This document shows positions 6,234-7,436 of a DNA stretch of 7,436 nucleotides, one piece after another. Positions within the stretch are counted from its first letter, which is position 1. Every line of letters begins with the position of its first letter. A program made the translations under genes and the position numbers. A model generated the notes under the pieces. It searched no databases. It had not been told where the DNA came from and saw nothing but the letters and a program-made list of their open reading frames with translations. The DNA is from Loktanella sp. UBA3435 (GTDB lineage Bacteria; Pseudomonadota; Alphaproteobacteria; Rhodobacterales; Rhodobacteraceae): positions 1 to 7,436 of the forward strand of contig DFSO01000088.1 of the NCBI GenBank assembly GCA_002378665.1, given 5' to 3'.

Positions 6234-7033
6234 TGTCTGTTCTGATTGTCATCCCCGCTCGTTATGCCTCAACCCGTTATCCGGGAAAGCCGCTTGTTGA
6301 GTTGCGTGGCGCTGGTGGTGAGGCCAAAAGCCTTATCCACCGCAGCTGGGACGCAGCGATGTCTGTCAAAGGCGTGGACCGTGTTGTGGTTGCCACTGAT
6401 GATGACCGGATCAAGGAGCATGCCGAGGCGTTTGGCGCTGAGGTCGTGATGACATCCGAGGCTTGTCAGAATGGAACAGAGCGTTGCGCCGAAGCGTTTG
6501 ATATTTTGGGTGGTGGCTTTGATATCGTCGTGAACTTGCAGGGCGATGCGCCCCTGACACCAGCGTGGTTTGTCGAGGATTTGGTGGCGGGCCTTTCCGC
6601 CCATCCCGTAGCCGAAGTTGCGACCCCTGTTTTGCGCACCGAGGGTGCTGCGTTGAACGGGTTTTTAGAGGACCGCCGCGCAGGTCGCGTCGGCGGCACC
6701 ACGGCTGTGTTTGGCGCGGATAACAACGCGCTCTATTTCAGCAAAGAGGTGATCCCCTACACTGGGAAAACCTATGCCGATCAGGATGATACGCCTGTTT
6801 TCCACCATGTCGGTGTCTATGCATACCGCCCGTCTGCCTTGGCCGCCTACCCGCGTTGGGCGATGGGTCCGTTAGAGCGTTTGGAAGGTCTGGAGCAGTT
6901 GCGTTTCCTTGAGCGGGGCGCGCATGTTTTATGTGTCGAAGTCGACGCAAAAGGCCGCCAATTCTGGGAGTTGAACAACCCTGAAGATGTACCGCGCATC
7001 GAGACAATGATGGCGCAAATGGGCGTCGCGTGA
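6233..7033 (+). CDS. kdsB: KdsB-like 3-deoxy-manno-octulosonate cytidylyltransferase
   Basis: KdsB enzymes activate Kdo with CTP to CMP-Kdo in the cytoplasm, for LPS core or capsule. The 266 aa show the family pattern: the CTP-binding IPARYASTRYPGKPL (7-21), VVATDDD (52-58), NGTER (80-84), NLQGDAP (101-107), ALYFSKEVIP (166-175), HHVGVYAYRPSAL (191-203) and LERLEGLEQLRFLERG (214-229). Two motif positions differ from classical KdsB: QGDEP reads QGDAP (Ala106), and the near-C-terminal VDTPED reads LNNPED, replacing the Asp with Asn248. The protein is also longer than the roughly 248 aa of E. coli KdsB. It may therefore be a capsule-type or altered-substrate paralogue and not the housekeeping LPS enzyme. 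Its ATG overlaps the cysQ stop by 1 nt, and its TGA overlaps the next start by 4 nt. Confidence 0.85.
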   Translation: MSVLIVIPARYASTRYPGKPLVELRGAGGEAKSLIHRSWDAAMSVKGVDRVVVATDDDRIKEHAEAFGAEVVMTSEACQNGTERCAEAFDILGGGFDIVVNLQGDAPLTPAWFVEDLVAGLSAHPVAEVATPVLRTEGAALNGFLEDRRAGRVGGTTAVFGADNNALYFSKEVIPYTGKTYADQDDTPVFHHVGVYAYRPSALAAYPRWAMGPLERLEGLEQLRFLERGAHVLCVEVDAKGRQFWELNNPEDVPRIETMMAQMGVA

Positions 7034-7436
7034 CGGCACCAACCGTCAGCGTCGTTATTGTGAGCCATGGGCGGCCTGCGTCGCTTGGGATTTGCCTGAC
7101 GGGTGTCGGGCAAATCGACTACCCGAATTTCGAAATTGTCATTGTCGCGGATCAGTCAGGGATTGATGCGGTCAATGCGCATGCGCTGGGCGATCAGGTA
7201 AAACTGGTCCTGTTCGATGAGATGAATATCTCGGCGGCACGCAATGCGGGTGTCGCGGCGGCGGCGGGTGAGATCATAGCCTTTATTGACGACGATGCGA
7301 TCCCAGAGCCGACTTGGCTAACCCATTTAATCGCGCCATTTGCAGATGAAAGCGTTGCTGTCGCGGGTGGATATGTGATCGGGCGCAACGGGATTAGCTT
7401 TCAATGGAAGGCGCGGACTGTTTCCCCCGATGCGCA
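7030..7436 (+). CDS. Glycosyltransferase family 2 protein, N-terminal part
   Basis: A frame starting with GTG at 7030 (GTGA overlap with the kdsB stop) stays open to the right edge, giving 135 codons of an unfinished gene. The translation shows a GT-A fold of family 2. The first strand is VSVVIVSHGRPASL (6-19), FEIVIVADQS (34-43) follows, and then comes the nucleotide-sugar core NISAARNAGVAAAAGEIIAF (66-85) with the DDD metal motif at 87-89 and PEPTWL (92-97) after it. Such enzymes transfer a sugar from a nucleotide donor to a growing glycan at the cytoplasmic face. Donor and acceptor cannot be told. GTG is chosen because no in-frame ATG precedes the first conserved strand and the overlap suggests translational coupling to kdsB. 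Confidence 0.88.
   Translation, partial: MTAPTVSVVIVSHGRPASLGICLTGVGQIDYPNFEIVIVADQSGIDAVNAHALGDQVKLVLFDEMNISAARNAGVAAAAGEIIAFIDDDAIPEPTWLTHLIAPFADESVAVAGGYVIGRNGISFQWKARTVSPDA

Overview
The window looks like chromosomal DNA from a marine alphaproteobacterium, most probably the roseobacter group (Rhodobacterales). This rests on the style of DnaK, DnaJ, RadC and CysQ, the moderate-to-high G+C, and the type of capsule-style ABC permease and KdsB-like enzyme. It is an inference from protein style, without database support. Seven protein-coding genes are supported, and both end genes are cut by the window edges. No tRNA, rRNA, CRISPR array, insertion sequence or phage gene was seen.

Left part (1-1063): the C-terminal end of an OmpA-like protein on the + strand meets radC on the - strand, with directly abutting stop codons. 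A perfect 13-bp inverted repeat surrounds the probable radC start codon.

Middle part (1098-4475): the chaperone pair dnaK-dnaJ lies on the - strand. A sigma-32-like heat-shock promoter sits about 115-140 bp upstream of dnaK, followed by a roughly 107-nt leader with a GC hairpin. A terminator-like hairpin with a T tract separates dnaK from dnaJ and probably sets a lower level of dnaJ. DnaK is the Hsp70 ATPase and DnaJ its zinc-finger co-chaperone, so they work as one folding machine. radC follows dnaJ in the same direction.

Right part (4476-7436): this is a cell-surface polysaccharide region. A single ABC-2 permease of the capsule-export type reads leftward. A tightly packed operon reads rightward: cysQ (bisphosphate nucleotidase), a kdsB-like CMP-sugar synthetase, and a family 2 glycosyltransferase cut by the edge. 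Gene junctions overlap by 1 and 4 nt, which suggests translational coupling. The divergent intergenic region has a strong sigma-70-like promoter for the permease and nested inverted repeats around it. A reasonable reading is that the KdsB-like enzyme activates a Kdo-type sugar, the glycosyltransferase builds a glycan and the permease exports glycan. CysQ may clear PAP, as in sulfation or sulfate assimilation.

No clearly new system is visible. The points most worth checking are the inverted repeat at the radC start, the substituted motif residues in the KdsB-like protein, and the dnaK-dnaJ intercistronic hairpin.
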